DNA of 64,000 nt from Bacteroidales bacterium (GTDB lineage Bacteria > Bacteroidota > Bacteroidia > Bacteroidales > GCA-2748055): contig JAIPBT010000021.1 in the NCBI GenBank assembly GCA_021738565.1, forward strand, positions 1 through 64,000, in the 5' to 3' direction. The translations under genes and the position numbers were made by a program. Positions within the stretch are counted from its first letter, which is position 1. Each line of letters begins with the position of its first letter. The notes beneath the pieces are model-generated. The model ran no database searches. It was not told the origin of the DNA and was given only the letters and a program-made list of their open reading frames with translations. Below, piece by piece: positions 49,956 through 59,329 of the stretch.

Positions 49956-52670
49956 TTAAAATTTGATAATAACGGGATCTTCATTCCTGTAATAACTGGC
50001 AGAAACATTTGTTAATTCTTTCATCTTACCCGTGTCCGGATCACCGATCCTGACTGTATATGTTCCACCATAAGAAAATACTCCTGGCTGGAAACGGCTG
50101 CCGGGTATCCTTATTGAATAAACAACTTCACCATTATCCTCATTTATTATCTGGAATACAGGATAATGTGCCAGTCCTTGTATTTCATAATATGGCAACC
50201 AGCTTCTAACCGGCCTGTTATAATTTTCAAATGCACTGATTGTTTTCGGCCATCCGGGGAACAATCCTTCTTCTGGTTTTTTGGGATTGGCATCCCTTCT
50301 CCAGCATTCGAATTTTACCTGCCCCTTTTCCTTGTTGAATTTAATAATGCCATAACCAACGGCCCGGTTATACAGCGCCCTTGGTTCTTTATTTGTTTCA
50401 ACAGGATTTGCAGCGGCCCATACGGTTATCCTGTTGCCAAATCCGTCATAATACTTTCCCGTGTAGGGAGGCATTCCGGGTTGATGGTCCATCCCGGGCT
50501 CCTGGGGAAACCACCTTCTTGGCCAAAGGTTGCCTATGGCGGGCACACAGAATGAATAGCCGGCATCATCCCATGTGTCAATGCCCATGTGGACAAGAGA
50601 ACCGAGGTGCTGATCACCAGCGATCATGGTCGCGAAACCTTTTCTAATAACAGAAAGTGCCTTATCGCGACCAGTCTGGGGCCAGCCATTGGAATCCATA
50701 TCTTTTGCAACACGATAGTTATCAGGGATCACTCCGGGTGGAGGTGCAGCCAGCCTCGGTGTTCCGGCATCTGTAAGAAAGGAGTCAGGATAGGTGGACA
50801 GGTTGGCAAAGATCGTCTGGCTGATCGTGGCTTTCATATCTGCACCTTCCCAGTCTGAGGTCCATTCCTCGAGAAATTTCAATTGTCTTTCTCCCAATAA
50901 CTTGGCAGCGGGATTGTCAAGGTTTCTTCCACTGATATACCTGTTTTGTGCAAATCCGTTTATAACTTTTGCCCGGGGGAGCATTACCGTGGGTGAAGAT
51001 TTGAATTTCCTGTCTTCAAGTATTGCAAAATCAACCCGTCCATAATTCAAATCTGTGTAATATACATCTATGTCCTGTTCTACCGGTGTTGGATCATATG
51101 GATCCGGCAGGTGAGCAGTCTGGGTTGCCTGGATCATGTTTACCGAGGATGGTCTCAGTTTGTATCCACCCTGATCCTGTTGCCAGTGGTTTTCGAATCC
51201 TTTGTAATGGTCCGGATAGATGGAATCCGGGGGGAAGGGGGGAGCTGCTTTTCCGCCTGCCCCCCAAATGTTGCCATGGTAAACATCATGATCATCCGGG
51301 ATGCAAACAGCAGGTGTGTTTCTCATCAGTTCACCAGTTGACCAAAGAAATATATACCACTTATAGAGGTAATCCAACTCTGTATTTTCCGGGGCAGAGA
51401 AGTCAGGAGGCGTAGGTCGTCCTTCATAGACCTGGTCGCCTGTGAAAAACAATATATCAGGCTTTTGAGCAGCTACCGATTGAACAAACTTGTTGTGTGG
51501 GAACCAGAGTCTTTCGGGATAGTTGCACCTGCTCCCGTTTATGTTGCCTTCCATAAGCGAATTACCGGTGAATGCCCCGACCACAAGTTCGGACTTGTCT
51601 GCTGGATCTGCCTTAATTGTTCCGGAATAATAATATGTCCTTTTTCGTCCCTTATTATCCATAATCCTGTAGCCCAGCCTGTAATCATGATCAATGGTAC
51701 TGTTCCATCCCTCAATCCTGCCAGGTGCAATAAATCCTTCCCTTATTACTGGTATAGAATCAAGTTCCTTCCACACCTGCTGGTTCTTTTCCTTTATCCA
51801 GAAGCGAACAAAATGATCATCTTCAAGACCAATGGGGGGTAATTGTGCTGTTAATTTCAGGATATTATTACTCAAAGTATGCTGCACGCCCATGAACGGA
51901 CCAAAACGTCTTGAATAGACCTCTTTCAGGTTTTTACCATGAATGTAAAGTTTACTGAACCAATAGGCTGGTTCCTCCAGTCCTTTTTCAATATGGTTGG
52001 ATGCAATTGCAATATTGCCGTGCAGTCTTACCGGAGGGACCTTTGTAAGGTCATTGTGACTGATCCGGTTTCTTGTAAGCGGGTCGACAGCAGATGCTGA
52101 AATGGTAAAAGTACTGTCCTTGTTTAGGTATATTTCAATATGCAACAGAATGCTGTCGGTATAAGCAACCTGCGGCAGATCTTGCATTGCACCGATCACT
52201 TCACGGTTACTGGTATTATCAAGAAAAACAACCTGGCCGTTCTCATTTACAGCGATGATCAATCCACCGGCATTTCCAGGAGAGTGATGCACCAGTGCAC
52301 TTCCCTTGTAATCAAGCTGGTCTTCTCCTGCACCAACAAGGATTCCGGCCCAGCCATCGTTTCCTTTTCTTTGAGCAACAGGATTTAAACCAAAGCTTAG
52401 TTCAATATTTATATCATTTTGATTGCTGTCGATATGGTGGGTAAGCATGTGAACTGTACGGAGACCGAGACTGTTGTTGATGCAGTGCAATTTGCCATCC
52501 TCCAACTTCCAGTCTTGCAAACGGTTTGCCCAGTATTCCGGTCCCACCCAGATCCTGTCTGGCTGGTATTCCCAACCGCTGGAGTATTTGACTTTTGATT
52601 GGTTACAGGAGTTGGTCAAAACAAGAGACATCATGACCATGCATAATAATAAGATAGCTTGCCTCTTCAT
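49956..52670 (-). CDS. PhoD-like metallophosphatase lipoprotein with N-terminal lectin-like domain
   Basis: A 904-aa lipoprotein (TNSC). Residues 30-260 resemble a DUF1080/LamG jelly roll (DRIWVGPEYWANRLQDWKLE; NDGWAGILVGAG). A fibronectin-like section follows, then the PhoD phosphatase domain: DILFFTGDQVYEGR, VCIPDDHDVYHGNIWGAGG, DRKFKSSP and MIAGDQHLGSLVHMG provide metal ligands. It hydrolyses phosphoesters outside the cell. Longer than usual PhoD proteins because of the N-terminal domain. Convergent with the isochorismatase-like gene (26 bp). Confidence 0.87.
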   Translation of the reverse strand: MKRQAILLLCMVMMSLVLTNSCNQSKVKYSSGWEYQPDRIWVGPEYWANRLQDWKLEDGKLHCINNSLGLRTVHMLTHHIDSNQNDINIELSFGLNPVAQRKGNDGWAGILVGAGEDQLDYKGSALVHHSPGNAGGLIIAVNENGQVVFLDNTSNREVIGAMQDLPQVAYTDSILLHIEIYLNKDSTFTISASAVDPLTRNRISHNDLTKVPPVRLHGNIAIASNHIEKGLEEPAYWFSKLYIHGKNLKEVYSRRFGPFMGVQHTLSNNILKLTAQLPPIGLEDDHFVRFWIKEKNQQVWKELDSIPVIREGFIAPGRIEGWNSTIDHDYRLGYRIMDNKGRKRTYYYSGTIKADPADKSELVVGAFTGNSLMEGNINGSRCNYPERLWFPHNKFVQSVAAQKPDILFFTGDQVYEGRPTPPDFSAPENTELDYLYKWYIFLWSTGELMRNTPAVCIPDDHDVYHGNIWGAGGKAAPPFPPDSIYPDHYKGFENHWQQDQGGYKLRPSSVNMIQATQTAHLPDPYDPTPVEQDIDVYYTDLNYGRVDFAILEDRKFKSSPTVMLPRAKVINGFAQNRYISGRNLDNPAAKLLGERQLKFLEEWTSDWEGADMKATISQTIFANLSTYPDSFLTDAGTPRLAAPPPGVIPDNYRVAKDMDSNGWPQTGRDKALSVIRKGFATMIAGDQHLGSLVHMGIDTWDDAGYSFCVPAIGNLWPRRWFPQEPGMDHQPGMPPYTGKYYDGFGNRITVWAAANPVETNKEPRALYNRAVGYGIIKFNKEKGQVKFECWRRDANPKKPEEGLFPGWPKTISAFENYNRPVRSWLPYYEIQGLAHYPVFQIINEDNGEVVYSIRIPGSRFQPGVFSYGGTYTVRIGDPDTGKMKELTNVSASYYRNEDPVIIKF

Positions 52671-52845
52671 TCGTTTTATTGTTTAAATTCTGTGATTATG
52701 GTCGATAAAGTTACAAAACGAGTGAAATTGACAATATTATTCTAATAAATAAAAATTTAGAATGAGATGGCGCGGTATTGGAAACAATTACCAGGCGCCA
52801 TAAAACCTGAAATCATGTATTGGTTTACAATGGGACAGTTCAGGG

Positions 52846-54654
52846 TCAATTGATTAATAGTACAGGCTTACAGGTGTATGATCGGTTGTTTCCAATCTCC
52901 AGGTAGTAAAATCCGGGTATCATTGAGTTGGTATCAAATTTAATAATGCTCTTATTGTAAGGGATCTGCACCTTTTTCATGGCCGAAATCTTTCCGACGG
53001 AATCAAAAAGCCTGATGTAAACATCAGAATGACTAACAATATCTTTTTCAATTTCTATGTAAAGCATGTCTTTTACGGGGTTAGGGAAAACTTTAAAATC
53101 CTTTCTCCCATCTAAAGTAATAAAATCAAGTCCGGTCGTATCTGTATTGTCCGTTGTATCTTCATACACCAGTGACGTATCAGCAATTGCCCTTATAAAA
53201 AGAGGGGATTGGGACAGTGGAAGAGCGATACCTGAAGTATCATAATCCACCATTTTTGAAAAGCCCTCGGTTGAATTGTCTTTTAATTGAATAAGCACAA
53301 CCGAATCAACCGGAAGGTCGGTCTTAAAATTAAAACTGAGACTGCTGTCCGGTATTTCGGGATGCCAGCATGCATAAACAGCAGTATCTCCTGTAATACT
53401 TTCATATTTGTACTGCCACAACGCATCATTTTCAGATAAGACTTCACTGAAATACATGCCTTTAAGAATTTTTTTCATTGTCAGCAGGTAATACCAGGAG
53501 GTTTTCGGTTCATGTCCCTCACTTTTTGAAGTAGTCAGCCCGCAATTTGCATACCTGGGCTGATCGCCGCCCGGATCCACATCCCTGATCATAAAATGGG
53601 CAGCGCGGTCGGCGCCTGAGGAAGAAAGAATGAGGAAGGTCCTGAGGTTCCATATAGCCTGTACTTCCTGCCGCGTATAATTTCCGATTTCCGGGGCCCT
53701 GTTCATGGAGTAGGGATTGGAATCGTACCCGAATTCCGTAACCCAGATTTCGCATTCCGGTGCGTTTGAGTCACGCCAAAGAACGGCCTGTTGTACCTTG
53801 ATTTTAAAAAAATCTGCTTCCGGCGAGATGCCCGATTCGTTTCTTCGGAAGGCATAATGATGAATATTGATAACATCTATGGGCCATGCACTGTCGGGCC
53901 TGTTTTTTTCAAACCATGCCTTCATATCGGTTAAATATTTCGTATCAATATTAGCCAGGCCCCCCATGACGAATCTCATATCCGGATCTGCCTGTTTCAT
54001 GCCGTAAAGAGGTCCCATTGTCCCACAATGCCCGTCGATATTTGCGCTGGCCATGGCAGCATAATGACCGGGTTTGAATTCAGCTTTTTCACCTTCCCAG
54101 TCCTTGTCCTGCTCATTCCAGTCTTCTATGTATCGGACCAGGTTCAGTCCGGTTTTTTTAACCTGACCTTCATTTACCATCAGGTTATCCGGATCGACTT
54201 CCCTGGAACCATATCTTCCAGCAAACTGGTACATCATTTCCGCAATTTCCCTGTATGAATAGGGCAGCAACGGATCTTCATCGTTTACTACCGGCCTGTA
54301 ATTGCCATTGGGTTGCAGCCAGCCGGGCGATGCCCAAACAACCGGGCAGACCATGATACCGGCGGCTTTCAGGTCGGTATAGAATTCATCAAAATCCCAG
54401 AAACCATTCCACCTGTTGTACTCTAGGACATCATTCTCAATTTCATTGAACGACCAGTTGTGGTATTCTCTCACCCAACCCACCGGCTGAAGCTTTTCAA
54501 CAGGAGCATCGATAAATGTATTGGTCCCTAAGAATTCATCCATGGTGTAGGTTGATCGTATTGTATCATATGCATCGCTGTCTGACTGTCCGGCAGCCGG
54601 AATGGCGTGAAGCAGCAAAATAAGTACCGTAATGGTTACAACAGGTGTCTTCAT
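52846..54654 (-). CDS. clan GH-A glycoside hydrolase with T9SS sorting domain
   Basis: A 602-aa secreted protein. TIM barrel at residues 30-400: YIEDWNEQDKDW has the acid/base Glu after Asn, and CEIWVTEFGYDSNPY has the nucleophile Glu, the two marks of clan GH-A. A beta domain and then a T/D-rich linker (EDTTDNTDTTG) lead to a type A sorting domain (FKVFPNPVKDMLYIEI; PGFYYLEIG). The GH family (such as GH39 or GH5-like) cannot be fixed from sight. Divergent from the carbamoyltransferase operon. Confidence 0.8.
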   Translation of the reverse strand: MKTPVVTITVLILLLHAIPAAGQSDSDAYDTIRSTYTMDEFLGTNTFIDAPVEKLQPVGWVREYHNWSFNEIENDVLEYNRWNGFWDFDEFYTDLKAAGIMVCPVVWASPGWLQPNGNYRPVVNDEDPLLPYSYREIAEMMYQFAGRYGSREVDPDNLMVNEGQVKKTGLNLVRYIEDWNEQDKDWEGEKAEFKPGHYAAMASANIDGHCGTMGPLYGMKQADPDMRFVMGGLANIDTKYLTDMKAWFEKNRPDSAWPIDVINIHHYAFRRNESGISPEADFFKIKVQQAVLWRDSNAPECEIWVTEFGYDSNPYSMNRAPEIGNYTRQEVQAIWNLRTFLILSSSGADRAAHFMIRDVDPGGDQPRYANCGLTTSKSEGHEPKTSWYYLLTMKKILKGMYFSEVLSENDALWQYKYESITGDTAVYACWHPEIPDSSLSFNFKTDLPVDSVVLIQLKDNSTEGFSKMVDYDTSGIALPLSQSPLFIRAIADTSLVYEDTTDNTDTTGLDFITLDGRKDFKVFPNPVKDMLYIEIEKDIVSHSDVYIRLFDSVGKISAMKKVQIPYNKSIIKFDTNSMIPGFYYLEIGNNRSYTCKPVLLIN

Positions 54655-54702
54655 GATTTATCCATTTACACCTGTAAATGTAAGAAAAACTAAAAAGAAT
54701 TA

Positions 54703-54710
54703 TATTTTTG
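54703..54710 (+). promoter_or_regulatory. Bacteroidota -7 box TATTTTTG of the sxt-like operon
   Basis: TATTTTTG lies 20 bp before the ATG at 54730 and fits TAnnTTTG. No clear -33 TTG. No other promoter-like site is visible before the next four tightly packed genes. Confidence 0.45.
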
Positions 54711-54729
54711 TTTGTTTGATTGGCATCCT

Positions 54730-56586
54730 ATGATTATCCTTGGTATATCAGCCTATTATCACGATTCAGCTGCAGCGATCATCAGCGAAGAAAAAATTAT
54801 TGCTGCAGCCCAGGAAGAGCGATTCACCAGGAAGAAGCACGACCCTTCGTTCCCGGTGAATGCCATTAAATATTGTGTTGAAGAATCGGGGTATGACCTG
54901 AATGAGATGGACGCGATCGTATTTTATGACAAGCCTTTTATCAAGTTTGAACGTTTGCTTGAAACATACTATCACTTTGCCCCCAGGGGATTGGTTTCCT
55001 TTATTACATCCATTCCGGTTTGGGTGAGGGAGAAGCTATTTCTTAAGGGATTGATAAAAAAAGAGTTGAAAAAGACCGGATCCTATGATCCGGCAAAGGT
55101 TCCCCTTTATTTTTCTGAGCACCACCTTTCGCATGCAGCCAGTGCTTTCTATCCATCACCATTTGAAGAAGCAGCCATCCTTACCATTGACGGTGTGGGC
55201 GAATGGTCAACCGCATCGATATGTCATGGCAAAGGGAATTCAATTAAGATACTGAAAGAACTGCATTTTCCTCACTCTGTTGGATTGTTGTATTCTGCAT
55301 TTACCTATTTTCTTGGATTCAGAGTCAATTCAGGCGAATACAAGTTGATGGGACTTGCTCCGTACGGACTTCCCAATCATGAAGAGACGCAAGCATTTGA
55401 GCAAAAAATATATGATCACCTGGTTGAAATTAAGGATGACGGAAGCGTATGGCTGAACCAGAAAATGTTCAAATATGCAACGGGTTTGCGCATGGTTTCC
55501 GACAGGAAATGGAATCAACTTTTTGGATTCAGGCGCCGAAGGCCTGGTGATAAAATTGAACAGCATCATTGTAACCTTGCATATGCCATTCAGAATGTAA
55601 CCGAAGAGGTTGTAAGAAGGATGGTTAAGCACACATATGAGGTTACAGGACAGCGAAATATTTGTCTGGCAGGAGGAGTTGCATTGAACTGTGTTGCCAA
55701 CGGTAAAATACTGGAAGAGGGACTGGCCGACAACATATTCATACAACCGGCCGCAGGTGATGCCGGAGGAGCTTTGGGTGCAGCCTATACCGGGCTGTAT
55801 ATACTTGGCGGAAAAGAAAGACACCCGGTTCACCCGGATGCCATGCAGGGTGCATACCTGGGACCGGAATATTCAAATTCCCGGATTCAAAGGACCCTTC
55901 GGCGCCTGAATGCTGATTACAGGAAGTACAATGATTCCGATGAATTGATCAATGATGCTGCAGAGTTTATCAGCAGGGGTGAAGTTGTCGGATGGTTCCA
56001 GGGAAGGATGGAATATGGTCCCAGGGCACTTGGGAACAGGTCAATTCTTGCTGATGCCAGGAATCCGGAAATGCAAAAAAAATTGAACCTGAAGATAAAA
56101 TACAGGGAGAGTTTCAGACCTTTTGCACCTTCAACCCTTGAAGAAGATATGAATGCGTATTATGATCTCCGGGCTTCATCGCCATACATGTTGTTGGTGG
56201 GGAAGGTCAAGGACCAGAGAAGAAAGCAGATACCGGATCATTATAATGATATGGCACCAATGGAAAGGCTCTACATTGAACGATCCGATGTGCCCGCTGT
56301 AACGCACATGGATTTCACCGCACGTGTGCAGTCTGTAAGCAAAGATACCAATGAACGTTACTGGAGGCTCATACATCGATTCAAGGAATTGACCGGACAT
56401 TCCACCATCATTAACACAAGTTTCAACGTAAGGGGGGAGCCCATCGTAAGAAATCCTGAGGAAGCTTATATTTGCTTTATGAACACGGAAATGGATGTCC
56501 TGGTACTGGGTGATTGCCTGTTGAAAAAGAGTGATCAGCCTGCGTGGGACAGGGAGAAAAAAATACAAAAATTTAAACCAGATTGA
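54730..56586 (+). CDS. O-carbamoyltransferase (NodU/CmcH/SxtI family)
   Basis: A 618-aa protein. N-terminal ILGISAYYHDSAAAIISE followed by AAAQEERFTRKKHD, HHLSHAASAFYPSPF and LTIDGVGEWSTAS form the Kae1-like domain with its His metal ligands; the C-terminal YrdC-like part has GWFQGRMEYGPRALGNRSIL, KYRESFRPFAPS and INTSFNVRGEPIV. It transfers a carbamoyl group from carbamoyl phosphate to a hydroxyl. It begins a five-gene operon with SxtK- and SxtJ-like partners. Acceptor unknown; a surface glycan is likely. Start 54730 (MIILGIS) is standard for the family. Confidence 0.93.
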   Translation: MIILGISAYYHDSAAAIISEEKIIAAAQEERFTRKKHDPSFPVNAIKYCVEESGYDLNEMDAIVFYDKPFIKFERLLETYYHFAPRGLVSFITSIPVWVREKLFLKGLIKKELKKTGSYDPAKVPLYFSEHHLSHAASAFYPSPFEEAAILTIDGVGEWSTASICHGKGNSIKILKELHFPHSVGLLYSAFTYFLGFRVNSGEYKLMGLAPYGLPNHEETQAFEQKIYDHLVEIKDDGSVWLNQKMFKYATGLRMVSDRKWNQLFGFRRRRPGDKIEQHHCNLAYAIQNVTEEVVRRMVKHTYEVTGQRNICLAGGVALNCVANGKILEEGLADNIFIQPAAGDAGGALGAAYTGLYILGGKERHPVHPDAMQGAYLGPEYSNSRIQRTLRRLNADYRKYNDSDELINDAAEFISRGEVVGWFQGRMEYGPRALGNRSILADARNPEMQKKLNLKIKYRESFRPFAPSTLEEDMNAYYDLRASSPYMLLVGKVKDQRRKQIPDHYNDMAPMERLYIERSDVPAVTHMDFTARVQSVSKDTNERYWRLIHRFKELTGHSTIINTSFNVRGEPIVRNPEEAYICFMNTEMDVLVLGDCLLKKSDQPAWDREKKIQKFKPD

Positions 56587-56587
56587 T

Positions 56588-56737
56588 ATGAGCTTTTTAA
56601 GTGATTTTTGGAAATACCTGAGGGAAAGGAAAAAATGGTGGTTGCTGCCGGTCATCATTTTTGTACTGATCATTGGCGTTCTGCTTATCATTGGAAGTAC
56701 CGGTCCTGCAGGTGCTTTTATATACACATTGTTCTGA
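56588..56737 (+). CDS. DUF5989 (SxtK-like) single-span membrane protein
   Basis: A 49-aa protein: polar head MSFLSDFWKYLRERKKWW, one membrane helix (LLPVIIFVLIIGVLLIIG) and the end GAFIYTLF, the family hallmark. It starts 1 bp after the carbamoyltransferase stop. SxtK of saxitoxin clusters has the same size and pattern and the same neighbours. Its function is unknown; the fixed association suggests that it anchors or regulates the carbamoyltransferase at the membrane. Confidence 0.85.
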   Translation: MSFLSDFWKYLRERKKWWLLPVIIFVLIIGVLLIIGSTGPAGAFIYTLF

Positions 56738-56739
56738 TT

Positions 56740-57105
56740 ATGGATGTAAAACGATCATTTGAAACAATACTAACCATTTCAGTTGGTTTTTGTGTTCTTT
56801 ATTTAATTACAGGAAAAGAACATGAATGGATGCTTTACGCGACGGCCGGAACTGGCATCGGTGGTCTTTTCTGGAAATTGTTCCGCCATTCGGTCCACCG
56901 GTTTTGGTTCTGGCTTGCCGACCAGGTCGGGTTTGTTGTTTCAAGGTTTTTGCTGAGCATAATATTCATACTGATTGTAATACCTTTTGGTCTTGTATCG
57001 CGGATCTTCAGGAAAGACCTGATGTTCCTGAAAGGCGGGAGAAACAGTTATTATGTTGAAAGGGATCATACATACAAGGCAGCTGATCTTGAGAACCCAT
57101 GGTAG
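56740..57105 (+). CDS. SxtJ-like membrane protein
   Basis: A 121-aa protein with three membrane segments (TILTISVGFCVLYLITG; MLYATAGTGIGGLFWKLF; VGFVVSRFLLSIIFILIVIP) and a polar C-terminus (KDLMFLKGGRNSYYVERDHT) like SxtJ proteins. It starts 2 bp after the DUF5989 stop; the next gene overlaps it by 7 bp. The longer frame from 56608 is rejected, since its first 44 codons only shadow the DUF5989 gene. Role unknown. Confidence 0.83.
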   Translation: MDVKRSFETILTISVGFCVLYLITGKEHEWMLYATAGTGIGGLFWKLFRHSVHRFWFWLADQVGFVVSRFLLSIIFILIVIPFGLVSRIFRKDLMFLKGGRNSYYVERDHTYKAADLENPW

Positions 57106-58283
57106 ATCATAACAGAAGAAATTCAGGCAAGAATAGAAAATTTTTATTGGTAAGGAGATTGATATTCTCTCTGTTAATCTTTGTCTTTCTAGACCTGTTT
57201 ACGGGATTCTTTATTACAGGTGATGATTTTCAGGGTTTCAGAACAGAACATTATTATTACCATCACGGTTTGTTGCCAGATCAATCTGCTATGGCTGCAT
57301 GGGGCTCACTCTTGTACCCGTTTTATACCAATTCACTTGGATTTGTCGATTCCGCACAATACAAAGTTGAACTCAACACCGGTGCTGAGCGGATCCTGAT
57401 ACTTGGTGATTCCCATTCTGAAGGGGTTGGCGTACCCTATTTAAAAACCTTTTCGGGCCGGCTTGCACAGATACTTTCAGAAGAAGGAATTGAGGTCCTG
57501 AATGCCTCCTGCATCAGCTACAGTCAGAAAATAGAATATTTAAAGGCCAAATATATTATTGAAGAGCAGGGATTGAATTTTGACCATCTTTTTGTGCTTA
57601 TCGATATTTCTGATATGCAGAATGAGCTTGTTTATGAGGGATTTGATCCTGGCAAAAATATCATTTTTAACAAGTTGGAGATAAAACTTAAATCATTCCT
57701 GAACAAAAGGTCTGCCATATATTACCTCACCACTGCGGCAATAAAACATAAGCGAAGCAGAAAATTCTTTGAAACTGCCGAGGTCTTTGAAGGAAGCACT
57801 GCTGATTTGGCTGAAACCAATTCAATGGAACTCTATTCAACTTTCTTCAGTCATTTTGACGACAATACACTGCTTTCAAATCCACAATTCCACGGAGTCT
57901 CAGAGTGGTATTATGATGATTATTTCAGGGAACTGGCCGACAGGGGCATAACCCTGGCACAGGAGTACATATTGCAGCTGCAAACATTATGTTCTGACAA
58001 CAACATTCACCTGACACTATCGGTACATCCCTGGCAGACACAGATCATGAGAGGAGATACTGCGGATTATTATACGGAAAAATGGCGCTCTTTTTGTGAA
58101 TTGAACGGAATTGATTTTGTTAACCTTTTTCCACTGTTTATAAATGAAGAAAATCCCGTGGTTGTAAATATGAAATTCTACATCAGGGACGATAATCACT
58201 GGAACGAATTTGGCCATAAGAAGGTGGCCGATTTTCTGTATGGTTATTACAGTGCCATAATACATCCGGATGTTAACCGATGA
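57099..58283 (+). CDS. membrane-anchored SGNH/GDSL hydrolase-like protein
   Basis: A 394-aa protein with one N-terminal membrane helix (LLVRRLIFSLLIFVFLDLF) and an extracytoplasmic SGNH domain: block I LILGDSHSEGVGV (Ser nucleophile), an Asn or Gly position in LNASCISYSQ, and block V IRDDNHWNEFGHKKVADFL (Asp-x-x-His like). These features resemble AlgX/AlgJ-type O-acetyl transferases or esterases. Being coupled to the carbamoyltransferase, it may transfer or remove a group on the same polymer. Overlaps both neighbours. Confidence 0.82.
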   Translation: MVDHNRRNSGKNRKFLLVRRLIFSLLIFVFLDLFTGFFITGDDFQGFRTEHYYYHHGLLPDQSAMAAWGSLLYPFYTNSLGFVDSAQYKVELNTGAERILILGDSHSEGVGVPYLKTFSGRLAQILSEEGIEVLNASCISYSQKIEYLKAKYIIEEQGLNFDHLFVLIDISDMQNELVYEGFDPGKNIIFNKLEIKLKSFLNKRSAIYYLTTAAIKHKRSRKFFETAEVFEGSTADLAETNSMELYSTFFSHFDDNTLLSNPQFHGVSEWYYDDYFRELADRGITLAQEYILQLQTLCSDNNIHLTLSVHPWQTQIMRGDTADYYTEKWRSFCELNGIDFVNLFPLFINEENPVVVNMKFYIRDDNHWNEFGHKKVADFLYGYYSAIIHPDVNR

Positions 58284-59278
58284 AGTTACAAGCGCTCATA
58301 CCGCTGCTGTTTTTGCTGATTGCTTCATGCAATCCGTCAGATCGTTACATGGATTCACTTGAAGCTCTTGATCCTTCAGATGAAATAGAAGGATACAGAC
58401 TCAGACTTGGCTATTCTGCAGCTGTAATGCTTGACAAAGTTACATATGAAACTGCAAAGGATATCCTGCTGCGATTGATAGATATCGGGGCATTTACAGA
58501 GGCCAGGTACTGCATCGATCATCTCCTTAAGAAGTATGGAGAAGATTCAAAACTTCTTTACATGAAGGCAGTCTGCCTTGAAAATGAACTGCAAATTGAC
58601 CGGGCAACAGCGTTGATATCTTTTGCCATTGAAGCAGACACCCGGGATAGCGAAAAATACCGGATCGAATTTGCCGGAATGCAAAAGGAGAAAGAGGTTT
58701 GGGAAAAGATAAACCGGATCAATGAAATGCTGAGATCTTCTGATGAAACCAATGATCTGCTGATTGAAAGGGCAGGGTATTTGATTTCACTGGGGCAGTT
58801 CATGGCGGCAAATTTCGATTTGGACATGGTGATCAGGGCTGATTCCATGAACACTGATGCCTATTACCTGAAGGGAATGTCATATCTCTATGCCGGTAAT
58901 TATGAACAAGCATATACGGCACTTGACAAGCTGGAACAGATGGATGAGGCAGGTGCTGAATCTTACAGCGGTATTGCTGAAGCTGCAAAATTGATTTATC
59001 ACCTGTCTGCCAGAATCGGGGAAGCGTCACAAGATGCAATGGATTATTTAAATATGGCGCGGCAATTAAGCATGTTGGGAGCCAACGATCGCGCCCTGGA
59101 GATCATTTCCATGGGACTGAAGCTGAACAGGGATGATCTGCGTTTGTTACAGGCAAAGTTGCTTGTACAGTTGCAGACAGGCGACAGATTGAATGCGGTC
59201 CAAACCGCTAAGTATATAGAATCCCTTGGTTACAGCGTAGATCCCGAGTTGCTGGAAATGATGAGCACGGGTGAATAA
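58280..59278 (+). CDS. TPR-like repeat lipoprotein
   Basis: A 332-aa lipoprotein (MKLQALIPLLFLLIASC). It consists of helical hairpins with TPR-like spacing: LIERAGYLISLGQFMAANFD, YYLKGMSYLYAGNYEQAYTA, YLNMARQLSMLGANDRALEI. It starts within the stop of the SGNH gene (ATGA), so it is translationally coupled, and it is the last gene of the operon before a terminator. It probably scaffolds the machinery on the periplasmic side or at the outer membrane. Confidence 0.85.
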   Translation: MKLQALIPLLFLLIASCNPSDRYMDSLEALDPSDEIEGYRLRLGYSAAVMLDKVTYETAKDILLRLIDIGAFTEARYCIDHLLKKYGEDSKLLYMKAVCLENELQIDRATALISFAIEADTRDSEKYRIEFAGMQKEKEVWEKINRINEMLRSSDETNDLLIERAGYLISLGQFMAANFDLDMVIRADSMNTDAYYLKGMSYLYAGNYEQAYTALDKLEQMDEAGAESYSGIAEAAKLIYHLSARIGEASQDAMDYLNMARQLSMLGANDRALEIISMGLKLNRDDLRLLQAKLLVQLQTGDRLNAVQTAKYIESLGYSVDPELLEMMSTGE

Positions 59279-59303
59279 AAAAAGGGGGCCGAGACCCCCT
59301 TTC
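59276..59303. terminator. terminator closing the sxt-like operon
   Basis: aaagggggccgagaccccctttctt forms an AAAGGGGG/CCCCCTTT stem with loop CCGAGA directly after the TAA of the lipoprotein gene. The A run before it makes it also usable for the convergent gene at 59330. Confidence 0.75.
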
Positions 59304-59329
59304 TTCATTAACCTAATGTAAGGTTTGGA

